Shown here: piece by piece, positions 54,607-64,000 of the stretch | Numbering within the stretch: position 1 is the stretch's first letter | Layout: every line of letters begins with the position of its first letter | DNA from: Tabrizicola caldifontis | Lineage (GTDB): Bacteria > Pseudomonadota > Alphaproteobacteria > Rhodobacterales > Rhodobacteraceae | Assembly (NCBI RefSeq): GCF_004762095.1 | Contig: NZ_SIJH01000012.1 | Coordinates: 91,722 to 155,721, forward strand | Direction of reading: 5' to 3' | DNA length: 64,000 bases | Position numbers and translations under genes: made by a program | The notes under the pieces: generated by a model | Told to the model about the DNA's origin: nothing | Databases searched by the model: none | Seen by the model: the letters and a program-made list of their open reading frames with translations, nothing else

Positions 54607-55539
54607 ATGACCCGGGATATGACCCTTCGCGGCATCCTTCTGATGCTGCTGTTCTGTGCGATTGCGCCGCTGCTGGATGTCTCGGCCAAGCTGGCGGCCG
54701 AAGGCGGCATCCCTGTCGGCCAGATCACCACCGGCCGTTTCATCGTCCAGGGGCTGCTGATGCTGCCCATCGTCCTGATGATGGGGCTGTCTCTTGCGCT
54801 CACGGCACGTGCGCTTGCGTTCTCGGTCCTGCGCGCCTTCTTCCTGATCCTGTCCACCTTTTCCTTCGTATCGGGCATCGCCGTGATGCCCGTTGCCGAC
54901 GCGCTGGCCATCGCCTTTGTCGAGCCCTTCATTCTTCTGATCCTCGGCAGCCTGATCTTCGGCGACCAGGTCGGCCCCCGCCGCATCGCCGCCTGCGCGG
55001 TGGGGTTCGGCGGCGCCCTTCTGGTGATCCAGCCCTCGATCCAGGTCTTCGGCCTTGTCGCGCTATGGCCGCTGGGCACAGCCTTCTTCTTCGCCTTCTA
55101 CATGCTCGTGACCCGGTCGATCTCTGCCTTCATGCATCCGGTCGCCATGCAGTTCCACACCTCGTGGACGGGGCTTCTGATGTGTCTGCCGGTGATGATC
55201 TTCGCCGAAGGTTCGGGCATCGGCCCGCTCGACCCGGTCTGGCCCGAGGGGCTGAACTGGCTTTGGCTGGTGGGCGTGGGCTTCTGGGCCTCGGTCAGCC
55301 ACATGTCGATGACCTATGCGCTGAAATACGCGCCCTCTGCCACGCTGGCACCTCTGCACTATTCGGAAATCGTCGTCGCCGTGATCCTGGGCTACCTGAT
55401 CTTCGGCGACTTCCCCAACGCGATGACCTGGACCGGGATCGCCATCATCGTTTCGTCGGGCCTATACATCATCCACCGCGAACGGATGTCGGCCCGTCTC
55501 AGGGCGCGGGCGGCCGAGGCGCTGACCGCAGCGCCCTGA
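54607..55539 (+). CDS. EamA/DMT-family transporter
   Basis: This 310-residue membrane protein has ten predicted helices in two EamA repeats (about 8-145 and 160-295). AFVEPFILLILGSLIFGDQVG and APLHYSEIVVAVILGYLIFGDFP in each half are the typical end-of-repeat motifs. Such proteins export metabolites such as amino acids; the substrate is unknown. Its 3' end overlaps the convergent thiamine pyrophosphokinase gene by 41 bases. Confidence 0.88.
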   Translation: MTRDMTLRGILLMLLFCAIAPLLDVSAKLAAEGGIPVGQITTGRFIVQGLLMLPIVLMMGLSLALTARALAFSVLRAFFLILSTFSFVSGIAVMPVADALAIAFVEPFILLILGSLIFGDQVGPRRIAACAVGFGGALLVIQPSIQVFGLVALWPLGTAFFFAFYMLVTRSISAFMHPVAMQFHTSWTGLLMCLPVMIFAEGSGIGPLDPVWPEGLNWLWLVGVGFWASVSHMSMTYALKYAPSATLAPLHYSEIVVAVILGYLIFGDFPNAMTWTGIAIIVSSGLYIIHRERMSARLRARAAEALTAAP

Positions 55540-56182
55540 TCGCCGCGTCCAGCCGCCGCCGGGGCAGGATCACCAGCATCCCGGGGGCGTCGAACTCCAG
55601 CACGACCCGCTGCGCCACGACCCGGTTCGAGGTGCCGATCATGCCGTCCGGCGCGAAATCGATTCCGTGAATCGGCCATTCGAGCCCTGCGCTGATACCG
55701 GTCACCTTTGTCATGGGAAACAGCGACAGCGGCTCGCCCGGTGCCATGTCCAGTTCCAGCCGCGCAGGGGCGGCAAAGACGAAATCCTTCGGACCGATCA
55801 GGATGCAGATCCGCTCTATACGGGCAATCAGCGTGGACATCGCGGCCAGGCCATGATCCAGCCGTGCCCCGGCAAACCCCAGCGCAAGGATCAGCGGCGC
55901 CGACACGGATCGCAGGGCCTTGTCGAAGTCGGTCGTGACCTGCTCTGCCACAACATGCTGACGTTCACGGGGAATCCGGGATCGCGCTGCATCGGAAAGC
56001 GAATCGAAATCGCCGATCACGGCCTCGGGCATGACGCCCAGTTGCAGCAACCGGTCAGCGCCGCTGTCCGCAGCCACCGGCACCGGGGCGCGGGACAGGC
56101 ACATCGACAGGTCTCGGCGCCCGAACGGCCCGCCACCCGCAAGGGTAATTCCCCGGTCCGTCTGGACAATCGGCGGCTTCAT
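55499..56182 (-). CDS. thiN: Thiamine diphosphokinase
   Basis: This 227-residue kinase makes thiamine diphosphate from thiamine and ATP. The N-terminal catalytic domain has AADSGADRLLQLG, IGDFDSL and TTDFDKAL, followed by GARLDHGLA. The C-terminal beta domain binds thiamine. The start at 56182 has GGAGACAG nine bases upstream. It is divergent from the gene for the 714-aa protein and overlaps the EamA gene at the 3' end. Confidence 0.9.
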   Translation of the reverse strand: MKPPIVQTDRGITLAGGGPFGRRDLSMCLSRAPVPVAADSGADRLLQLGVMPEAVIGDFDSLSDAARSRIPRERQHVVAEQVTTDFDKALRSVSAPLILALGFAGARLDHGLAAMSTLIARIERICILIGPKDFVFAAPARLELDMAPGEPLSLFPMTKVTGISAGLEWPIHGIDFAPDGMIGTSNRVVAQRVVLEFDAPGMLVILPRRRLDAAIRALRSAPRPPAP

Positions 56183-56318
56183 GAAAGACTGTCTCCAATT
56201 AAGGCAGGATTCTCGGTGTCCGGCCACAATCAATTCATTAAATTACCCACGTCTGTCCATGCATTGGGGCGCGGTGCGGGTAGAATGTTCCGCAGACCAG
56301 GCGAGAGGCTGTCCAGTC

Positions 56319-58463
56319 ATGACCAGTGAAAGCAAGATCCTGACAGTGTCCTACGGCACATTCAGCTGCACGCTGGAGGGTTTCGATGACCCATTCGACA
56401 CGATGAAGGCAATCGCCGAATATTTCCGCGACCTTGCGGCCGAAGATCGGTATTTCGGGGCAGAACCGCCGCAACCGGACGCTGCCATGCTGCACCGCAT
56501 CGCCGAACGCGAGGTTTCCCGCCTTGTGGACGCCAAGGTGCGCGACACCGGCGTAACCCTTCGACCGCGACCCGAACCAGAAGCCGAAGGCCCCAAGGCA
56601 CGAATCACCGGCCGCCCGCGCCTTCCGCAGGAAGGCGCTGCACCGGCCCCTGCGGCCAAGGTCGCCGAACTTGCAGCTGTCTCAGCCGAACCCGCATTGC
56701 AGGAAATCATCCCCTCCGGCGTGGCGGCCAAGCTTGCGCGCATCCGTCAGTCAGTTGATCCCCGGTCGATCACCGCCCCCATGGCCGAAGAGGCGCTGGC
56801 ACCATTCGTGGCCGCCGGCGACGATATCGAAGCGGTGGATCTGACCGCCGACCTTGCGGCCGATGCCGGCAGCGACATCCTCGGCCGGCTCGGCACCCTG
56901 CTCCACGCCCCCGACGAAGGAACGACCGGGCAGGCCACAGAGGAACCCGCGGGGCAGGCAGCCGGAAACGCCTCGTCTGTTGACAGCTGGCTGGTCGAAA
57001 CCGACGAGGCGCTGCTTCTTTCGGACGTGTCCGATGCTGTTCAGTCCGCCGATCTGCCCGATGTCGAACCCGTTGCGACGCCGGCAGTAACACCGTCCGC
57101 ATCTGACGAGACGGGGATTGCCGCCAGCCTTTCAGAGGAGCCGGCCGAAGGGCCTGCCGGAACCGTGGCAGAGGCCGGTTCGATCGTCGAAGACATCCTG
57201 CCGGAGGATTCCCCCGAGACGCCGGCAACCCTGGACGTGGCCTTGCTCGAGGATCCGCTTGCCGAAGCCATGGCGGATGGCACGGCGCCAGGCACAGATG
57301 ATGTGCCTGCCCAGTCCACCGATCTTGCGCAAACGATCACCGCGACAGAAGAGGCGCCCGCCCTTTCGCAGGCCGCTGCCGTTGGCGAGGATACAGGCCT
57401 CGGCAGCAGCGCAGAACCGGATGAGACCGAAGCCTCGCCCGACCAGGACGTTGCGCACGCCGGGGCGAAACAGGCCGGAAAGGCAAGGCGGGTCAACTCG
57501 CGGGTGGTGCGCATCCATCCCGGCGATGAAGCATCCGAGGAAGCAAGCGCAACCCGCACCGTCAAGCCGGACGGCGAAGATGCCGAGGTGGCGCGCCTTC
57601 TTCGTCAGGCCGATGATGTCATGGCCGAAGAAGGCAACCGTCGCAGGCTTGACTCGATCGCCCACATGAAAGCTGCCGTCGCGGCGACCGAGGCGGACCG
57701 CGCCGCGACCGGAAAGCCGCCGAAGCCCGATGTGGAGACCAGGCTGGATCCCTACCGCGATGTCCTTGCACAGGTGGTGCAGCCCGATCCCGAACCTTCC
57801 GCAGCCGACACGACCAACGTCAAGCCACGCCGAAAGACCGTGTCGGTTCGCCCTCAGGAGACCCGCCCCGGCACGATCCGTCCCGGCATGGTCAGCCCGC
57901 CGCCACTGGTTCTGGTGTCGGAACAGCGCATTGACCGCATCGATGCGCCGCCGGCAACGCCCGCACCAGTGCCGGGCGCACAACCCGCGGCGGATGCGCA
58001 GCCAGGGGCTGGCGCACGATCCGGACGCCTGACCGGCGCGATCGGCGTGGGCGCGGCCATGTCCGGCACGGTGATGCCGCAACAGAAGGTCGTGCTGGAA
58101 CAGCCAGCCCGGACCGGCACCACCGACTTCGACGACGAAGAAGACCTGGACGAGGATCTGCCCGAAGTGCATGAGGCAGGGCTTGCCAGCTTCGCCGACA
58201 TGGTCGGCGTCAAGTCGATGACAGACATGCTGGAGGCCGCCGCTGCCTATGCCACCTGCGTCGAAAAGCGCGAGCAGTTCACCCGGCCGCAACTGATGCG
58301 CCGTCTGATGGCCAGCGCCGGGGGCAAGCCGGTCAGCCGCGAGGAAGGTCTGCGAAGCTTCGGCACGCTTCTGCGCACCGGCCGTATCGAAAAGGTCAGC
58401 CGTGGTCAGTATGCCTTGGCCGAACATTCGCCCTACCTGACCGAAGCACGGCGTCTTGCCTGA
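56319..58463 (+). CDS. Large low-complexity protein with conserved ends, unknown function
   Basis: This 714-residue protein is not assigned to a known function. Its N-terminal 75 residues (YGTFSCTLEGFDDPFDTMKA, then IAEYFRDLAAEDRYFG) are well ordered and look conserved, as does a C-terminal stretch of about 100 residues (LASFADMVGVKSMTDMLEAA to the LRTGRIEKVSRGQYAL end), which resembles a winged helix. About 450 residues between are acidic, Ala/Pro/Glu-rich and probably disordered. No signal peptide is present. I start it at the ATG at 56319, where the ordered part begins; 96 upstream in-frame codons overlap thiN. It may be a scaffold or nucleoid-linked protein, but that is a guess. Confidence 0.75.
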   Translation: MTSESKILTVSYGTFSCTLEGFDDPFDTMKAIAEYFRDLAAEDRYFGAEPPQPDAAMLHRIAEREVSRLVDAKVRDTGVTLRPRPEPEAEGPKARITGRPRLPQEGAAPAPAAKVAELAAVSAEPALQEIIPSGVAAKLARIRQSVDPRSITAPMAEEALAPFVAAGDDIEAVDLTADLAADAGSDILGRLGTLLHAPDEGTTGQATEEPAGQAAGNASSVDSWLVETDEALLLSDVSDAVQSADLPDVEPVATPAVTPSASDETGIAASLSEEPAEGPAGTVAEAGSIVEDILPEDSPETPATLDVALLEDPLAEAMADGTAPGTDDVPAQSTDLAQTITATEEAPALSQAAAVGEDTGLGSSAEPDETEASPDQDVAHAGAKQAGKARRVNSRVVRIHPGDEASEEASATRTVKPDGEDAEVARLLRQADDVMAEEGNRRRLDSIAHMKAAVAATEADRAATGKPPKPDVETRLDPYRDVLAQVVQPDPEPSAADTTNVKPRRKTVSVRPQETRPGTIRPGMVSPPPLVLVSEQRIDRIDAPPATPAPVPGAQPAADAQPGAGARSGRLTGAIGVGAAMSGTVMPQQKVVLEQPARTGTTDFDDEEDLDEDLPEVHEAGLASFADMVGVKSMTDMLEAAAAYATCVEKREQFTRPQLMRRLMASAGGKPVSREEGLRSFGTLLRTGRIEKVSRGQYALAEHSPYLTEARRLA

Positions 58464-58481
58464 CAGGGCAGCAGGCCGGTA

Positions 58482-58724
58482 TCAGGCGGACGGGTCGTTC
58501 CCGTCTGCCTTTGCATCGGGGTCGGCTTGCCCGATACCACGAAAGATGAACCGGAACGGCAAGGCCCAGAGAAAGCCCAGCCCCACATAGATCGCCAGTT
58601 CGACCGGAACCGAAGGCCGCTCGATCAGGTCGATCAGATTGACGGCCACCACCACATAAATCGGCATTCCGACCAGCAGGATCACCAGAGCCCAACGCTT
58701 GCGGGCCTTGTAGCTGAGAGCCAT
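58482..58724 (-). CDS. DUF2842 small membrane protein
   Basis: This 80-residue protein has two transmembrane helices (about 11-31 and 41-62) and a charged C-terminal tail. MALSYKARKRWALVILLVG and GLGFLWALPFRFIFRGIG are DUF2842 features. GGAAGG six bases before 58724 fixes the start. It follows purA in the reverse direction only in the sense of being 35 bp downstream of its stop on the same strand. Function unknown. Confidence 0.87.
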   Translation of the reverse strand: MALSYKARKRWALVILLVGMPIYVVVAVNLIDLIERPSVPVELAIYVGLGFLWALPFRFIFRGIGQADPDAKADGNDPSA

Positions 58725-58759
58725 GTTCATCCTTCCGAAAGGGCCGTCAACCCCCGCCG

Positions 58760-60052
58760 TCAGTCGGCGAAGGGGTCGGTCACCAGGATCGTGTCGTCGC
58801 GTTCGGGCGAGGTGGACAGTAGCGCGACCGGGCACTGGATCAACTCCTCGATCCGTCGCACGTACTTGATCGCCGCGCCGGGCAGCTCTGCCCAGGACCG
58901 CGCCCCTGCGGTGGTTTCGGACCAGCCTTCCATCTCTTCGTAGATCGGCTTGCAGCGCGCCTGTTCTTCAGCGGCGATCGGCAGGTAATCCAGCCGCTGC
59001 CCGCCCAGGTCGTAGCCCACACAGATCTTGAGCCGCTTGAACCCGTCCAGCACGTCAAGCTTGGTCAGCGCGATCCCCGACACGCCCGAGGTGGCGCAGG
59101 TCTGCCGCACCAGCACCGCGTCGAACCAGCCGCAGCGGCGCTTGCGCCCGGTCACGGTGCCGAATTCGTGCCCGCGTTCGCCAAGCCGCTGGCCGTCCTC
59201 GTCATGCAGTTCCGCCGGGAACGGACCTTCGCCGACCCGCGTCGTATAGGCCTTGACGATGCCCAGCACGAAGTCGATGGCCGTCGGCCCCAGCCCCGTC
59301 CCGGTCGCCGCCTGCCCGGCGATGGTGTTGGAAGAGGTAACATAGGGATAGGTGCCATAGTCGATGTCGAGAAGCGAACCCTGCGCCCCCTCGAACAGGA
59401 TGCGCTTGCCCGTCCGCCGCGCTTCGTTCAGCACCTTCCACACCGGGCCGGCATAGGGTTTCAGCCTGGGCGCGATCTCAAGCAGCTGTGCCTTCAGCTT
59501 TTCCGGATCCACCGGGTCAAGCCCCAGACCGGCCCGCAGTGCGTTGTGGTGGGTCAGCAACCGCCCGATCCGAAGATCCAGCGTCGCCACATCGAACAGG
59601 TCCGCCACCCGGATCGCCCGGCGACCGACCTTGTCCTCATAGGCCGGACCGATCCCGCGCCCGGTGGTGCCGATCTTTGCCACCGAAGTCTGCGCCTCGC
59701 GGCCCCGGTCCAGTTCGCCGTGGATCGGCAGGATCAGGCTTGCGTTTTCGGCGACCATCAGGTTCTCGGGCGTGATCTCGACCCCCTGACCGCGCAGCTT
59801 CTCGATCTCGGCCACCAGATGCCACGGATCGACGACCACACCGTTGCCGATCACCGACAGCTTGCCCGACCGAACGATGCCACTGGGCAGCAGAGACAGC
59901 TTGTAGACCGTGTCGCCGATCACCAGCGTATGCCCGGCATTGTGCCCACCCTGGAACCGGGCGATCACGTCGGCGCGCTCGGACAGCCAGTCGACCAGCT
60001 TGCCCTTGCCCTCATCGCCCCACTGGGCGCCCACCACGACGACGTTGGCCAT
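58760..60052 (-). CDS. purA: Adenylosuccinate synthetase
   Basis: This 430-residue enzyme commits IMP to AMP synthesis by making adenylosuccinate with GTP. It opens with the P-loop [18 protein letters not shown], has the catalytic His in QGGHNAGHT, and contains [14 protein letters not shown] and [15 protein letters not shown]. Length is normal. Start at 60052 from family alignment; the longer frame adds non-homologous sequence. DUF2842 follows on the same strand. Confidence 0.96.
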   Translation of the reverse strand: MANVVVVGAQWGDEGKGKLVDWLSERADVIARFQGGHNAGHTLVIGDTVYKLSLLPSGIVRSGKLSVIGNGVVVDPWHLVAEIEKLRGQGVEITPENLMVAENASLILPIHGELDRGREAQTSVAKIGTTGRGIGPAYEDKVGRRAIRVADLFDVATLDLRIGRLLTHHNALRAGLGLDPVDPEKLKAQLLEIAPRLKPYAGPVWKVLNEARRTGKRILFEGAQGSLLDIDYGTYPYVTSSNTIAGQAATGTGLGPTAIDFVLGIVKAYTTRVGEGPFPAELHDEDGQRLGERGHEFGTVTGRKRRCGWFDAVLVRQTCATSGVSGIALTKLDVLDGFKRLKICVGYDLGGQRLDYLPIAAEEQARCKPIYEEMEGWSETTAGARSWAELPGAAIKYVRRIEELIQCPVALLSTSPERDDTILVTDPFAD

Positions 60053-60466
60053 CTTCTTCCCCGAGTCTGACACAAACCATGCGGGGTATAGCGACCGGCA
60101 AGCGGGGGGGAAACCCGGAAATCGCCGAAGAGGTTCAATAGGCAATAGGCAATCGCGCGGCGATGTCCACCGCCCGGCGAACTAAGGCGCGGCGCCGGGG
60201 TCCAACTCTGGGATCAGACCCGCGAACCCGGCCCTTGACAGTCTGCCCAAAGCTTCCCTTCATCGGCCATGATTTCCGGTGGATACTTCGACCGATGGAA
60301 CCGCCGCGTTTCGCAGACGGGCCAGCCGCGCAGAATTGACGGCCGCACCAATCCGGCACGGATCGATGCCCTGTCAGTTTGCGCCCGGGTCGGTAGGGGC
60401 AGGGCAGAAGGCTTGCACAGTCTCCCCCTTCCGCCTAGATAGGCGCGTCAGCCGCTGGAGCGCCCC
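60053..60466. other. 414-bp purA-secG intergenic region
   Basis: No gene is supported. It contains the secG promoter candidate (60413-60441) and a short tandem AATAGGC repeat near 60134-60151. Otherwise I see nothing definite. Confidence 0.6.
60413..60441 (+). promoter_or_regulatory. secG: Candidate secG promoter
   Basis: TTGCAC (60413-60418) and TAGATA (60436-60441) are 17 bp apart, the ideal sigma-70 spacing. Transcription would start about 20 bases before the secG TTG. Confidence 0.55.
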
Positions 60467-60874
60467 TTGGAAAACGTCGTCCTCACCATCCACCTGATCC
60501 TTGCCCTGCTGCTTATCGGCGTCGTGCTTCTTCAGCGCTCGGAAGGCGGCGGCCTAGGGATTGGCGGCGGTGGCGGTGCGATGTCGGCCCGCGGACAGGC
60601 GACGGCTTTGACCAAGCTGACCTGGCTTTTTGCGATCTGCTTCATCATCACGTCGATCACGCTGACAATCCTGGCCACGCGCGGGTCCAACCAGGGATCG
60701 GTCGTCGATCGCGTTTCAACCGAGGCTCCGGCAAGTCAGACCCCCGCGACGGAGGCCCCTGCCCTGCCCCCGGGCCTGACCGGCGACCTGCTCCCGCCGA
60801 AGGTGGGCGATGCACCCGCAACAGCGCCCCGGGCCGACGAACCTGCCCCGACCGGACAGTCAGGCACGCCCTGA
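60467..60874 (+). CDS. secG: Protein-export membrane protein SecG
   Basis: This 135-residue SecYEG subunit has two transmembrane helices (about 3-21 and 50-70) around a Gly-rich loop (SEGGGLGIGGGGG), then an Ala/Pro-rich cytoplasmic tail that is longer than in E. coli, as is common in alphaproteobacteria. The start is TTG at 60467 with GGAG upstream. It precedes pyrG on the same strand with a 149-bp gap, which has only weak hairpins. Confidence 0.93.
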   Translation: MENVVLTIHLILALLLIGVVLLQRSEGGGLGIGGGGGAMSARGQATALTKLTWLFAICFIITSITLTILATRGSNQGSVVDRVSTEAPASQTPATEAPALPPGLTGDLLPPKVGDAPATAPRADEPAPTGQSGTP

Positions 60875-61023
60875 GGCTACAATCTGTGGTTCCGACCACG
60901 GTGATGCCCGCATCATCTAGCGGCGGGCGTTGCCTATTCTGACGGGAGCGGATATACCTCAACTCCCGTGGTGCCGCGATTCCACCTGGCCCGAATCGCG
61001 TTTGATACACGGGAGGCCCGGCC

Positions 61024-62667
<1,644 letters not shown>

Positions 62668-62825
62668 AGGCAGTGTCGCGAGGCACGGCCATTAGTCCAC
62701 CCGGCAGGGCAGCGGTTTGGCAGGTGATGCAAATCTGGTACAGGGTTTGCCAAGCTGTCGGGTGCAACCGATCCCAAGGTTGCGAACGTGCGGGCGGCCT
62801 CTCAAAAAGTTAATATGCAATAACC

Positions 62826-62843
62826 CGCCAGATAATTCTGGCG
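62826..62843 (+). promoter_or_regulatory. Stem-loop in the porin leader
   Basis: CGCCAGA-TAAT-TCTGGCG is a perfect 7-bp stem with a 4-nt loop, ending 20 bases before the porin ATG, just upstream of its ribosome site. It may be an operator or an mRNA leader structure. Confidence 0.45.
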
Positions 62844-62863
62844 CATAAACTGAGAGGCATACA

Positions 62864-63787
62864 ATGACAGGCAAGCTTTTCTTGTGTCTTGCAGCGATTT
62901 CGGCACCCACGCTGACCGCAGCGCAGGACATTTCATTCTCTGGCGCGGCAACTCTTGGTCTTGGTTTCCACGACCTTTCTGATATCTCGCAGGATATCCG
63001 GACCAACAGCCTTGAAGGGCGACTGGACTTTACCTTTGAGAGCGGGTTCACTTTCGGCGTCGATGCAGGCCATGTCGGCGTCAAGATCGACGACGTTCCC
63101 TTCGACCTTAGCGCCGACTTCGTCGGACTGCGTGGGGGCTACGGCTTTGCAAGTGGCATGTCGCTTGGGCTTTATCACGAGCAGCTGAACGCTGGCGCGG
63201 ATATCCTGCCGATCGACATTTCGCTGAAATCGACCGGGGTCACAGCCGGCTACCAGATGGAAGGTCTGGAATTCGGTGCCTTCGTTGGCCAGTCGAAGAC
63301 AAGTCCATCGCTCAGCCCTGATATTGATTTCGAGGATTTCGGGTTTACGGCGAAATACTCCGCTGTCGCAGGCCTGACACTGGGTGCGGCCTTCCTGCGG
63401 ACGACCATCGACACCCCCGGCATAGACATCGATCTGGATTTCGCAGGCCTCGCGGCAAGCTATTCCGTGAGTGACCAGATTTCGGTCTTCGGTGGTGTCA
63501 GCAAGACGTCCCTGGACCTCATCGAGGCCGACGCAACGACCATGGGTCTTGGCCTGGGCTATGCCCTGCCCGAAATGGGCGGTGTCAACTCGACCGTGTC
63601 GCTGGAACTGGCGCGGACCGATCTGTCGGTGCTTGGCACCGACGTCGGCAATATGGACACGATCCGACTGGGTCTGACGATCCCGCTTGGCTCGAAAGGC
63701 ACGGAAGCACCGCTGAACAGCGTTGCAGATTCGGTCTTCAACCCGCGTCACAGCGCGATCAATGCCGGCCTGACCTCGGCGTTCTGA
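62864..63787 (+). CDS. Porin-like outer membrane beta-barrel protein
   Basis: This 307-residue protein has a signal peptide (about 1-19, ending LTAAQD) and then alternating amphipathic strands with aromatic girdles, ending in a C-terminal Phe (LTSAF), the usual outer-membrane signature. It resembles the short porins of Rhodobacteraceae. GAGAGG is placed seven bases before the ATG. A strong terminator follows. The channel selectivity cannot be read from sequence. Confidence 0.82.
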   Translation: MTGKLFLCLAAISAPTLTAAQDISFSGAATLGLGFHDLSDISQDIRTNSLEGRLDFTFESGFTFGVDAGHVGVKIDDVPFDLSADFVGLRGGYGFASGMSLGLYHEQLNAGADILPIDISLKSTGVTAGYQMEGLEFGAFVGQSKTSPSLSPDIDFEDFGFTAKYSAVAGLTLGAAFLRTTIDTPGIDIDLDFAGLAASYSVSDQISVFGGVSKTSLDLIEADATTMGLGLGYALPEMGGVNSTVSLELARTDLSVLGTDVGNMDTIRLGLTIPLGSKGTEAPLNSVADSVFNPRHSAINAGLTSAF

Positions 63788-63805
63788 GCGGTCTGCGCAC
63801 AAAAC

Positions 63806-63838
63806 AAACGGGTGGCGCTGACATGCGCCGCCCGTTTT
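63806..63838 (+). terminator. Bidirectional rho-independent terminator
   Basis: AAACGGGTGGCG (63806-63817) pairs with CGCCGCCCGTTT (63826-63837) with one G-T wobble and an 8-nt loop. TTTT follows on the plus strand, and A-rich sequence before it gives a T-tract on the minus strand. Confidence 0.8.
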
Positions 63839-63840
63839 CA

Positions 63841-63878
63841 ACTTGCCCGCGCGGCGATGGCCAGCGTCATCTCTGCTG
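63841..63878 (-). pseudogene. Possible truncated 3' end of a convergent gene
   Basis: On the minus strand a frame ending TLAIAARAS-stop lies right after the bidirectional terminator and runs into the insertion element. It fits the last dozen codons of a gene cut by the IS. The evidence is short and indirect. Confidence 0.35.
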
Positions 63879-64000
63879 TGACCCCCGATAACTCGTCCAC
63901 TTGATGCTAGAGTCCGGCCCAAGGAGAGGACCGGACATGAAGAGATCGAAGTTCACCGAGGAGCAGATCATCGCGATCCTGCGGGAGCAGGAGGCTGGCG
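63879..64000 (+). mobile_element. Left part of an IS3-family insertion sequence
   Basis: The stretch from TGACCCCCGATAACTCGTCC at 63879 through the transposase start looks like the left end of an IS3-family element, which commonly begins TG. The right end lies outside the window, so inverted repeats and target duplication cannot be checked. The exact boundary is uncertain. Confidence 0.6.
63937..64000 (+). CDS. IS3-family transposase OrfA, N-terminal part
   Basis: The first 21 codons read MKRSKFTEEQIIAILREQEA, the typical beginning of the HTH_Tnp_1 domain of IS3-family OrfA proteins. AAGGAGAGG lies just upstream. The gene continues past the right edge; a following OrfB with the DDE domain would be expected. 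It is the only transposase in the window. Confidence 0.88.
   Translation, partial: MKRSKFTEEQIIAILREQEAG

Noticed and set aside
60886..60928. Two small hairpins between secG and pyrG
   Set aside because: Stems are only 5-6 bp with no T-tract, so a terminator cannot be supported.

Overview
The window is a 64 kb, high-GC stretch of an alphaproteobacterial chromosome, most likely from the family Rhodobacteraceae. This rests on a short PmtA of the Rhodobacter sphaeroides type, an FdVI-like ferredoxin, the rpiA-gor-hflK-hflC-degP gene order, several small proteins of the DUF1178/DUF2065/DUF2842/DUF6476 kind, and a GTTC-N7-GTTC LexA box. No rRNA, tRNA or CRISPR array is visible. Most of the window is closely packed core chromosome with many 1-8 bp gene overlaps.

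Layout. 1-4890 (minus): a truncated LysR regulator, a small membrane protein, and the Anbu operon (ATP-grasp, alpha-E, transglutaminase, Anbu proteasome-like peptidase). 5140-12568: an EEP nuclease, a YjdF-like membrane protein, a DNA-ligase-associated exonuclease plus ATP-dependent ligase, oligoendopeptidase F, a baeRF12-type host attachment protein and a B12-domain protein. 12782-18317 (minus): an oxidoreductase, the phosphatidylcholine route psd-pssA-pmtA, rpoH and an RluA-family pseudouridine synthase. 18862-25738 (plus): a polyamine-type ABC importer flanked by two amidases.

25760-34626 is a surface-sugar region. It holds an oxidoreductase/cytidylyltransferase/SDR trio, a hydrolysing UDP-GlcNAc 2-epimerase (NeuC) translationally coupled to two KdtA-like transferases, a glycosyltransferase, an AT-richer pyruvyltransferase, and NeuB. 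A second sugar operon at 38237-41041 has a third KdtA-like transferase, a KdsB-like cytidylyltransferase and a HAD phosphatase. Together they suggest that nonulosonic or Kdo-like acids are made, CMP-activated and transferred by diverged KdtA paralogues. Between them lie ThpR, an AcuC-like deacetylase, a periplasmic GPx, a NUDIX hydrolase and a DUF1178 protein.

41174-64000 is mainly housekeeping: a LdtR-like regulator, SdhE, an XRE regulator, an aspartate aminotransferase, a ferredoxin, degP-DUF2065-hflC-hflK, gor, rpiA, two GSTs with L-serine dehydratase, an EamA exporter, thiamine pyrophosphokinase, a 714-aa low-complexity protein, purA, secG, pyrG and a porin. Two features stand out. A perfect LexA box sits 2 bp before a small ORF that resembles only the C-terminal OB-fold of error-prone polymerase DnaE2, probably what is left of an imuA-imuB-dnaE2 cassette. 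At the right edge an IS3-family element begins just beyond a bidirectional terminator and seems to cut off the tail of a convergent gene.
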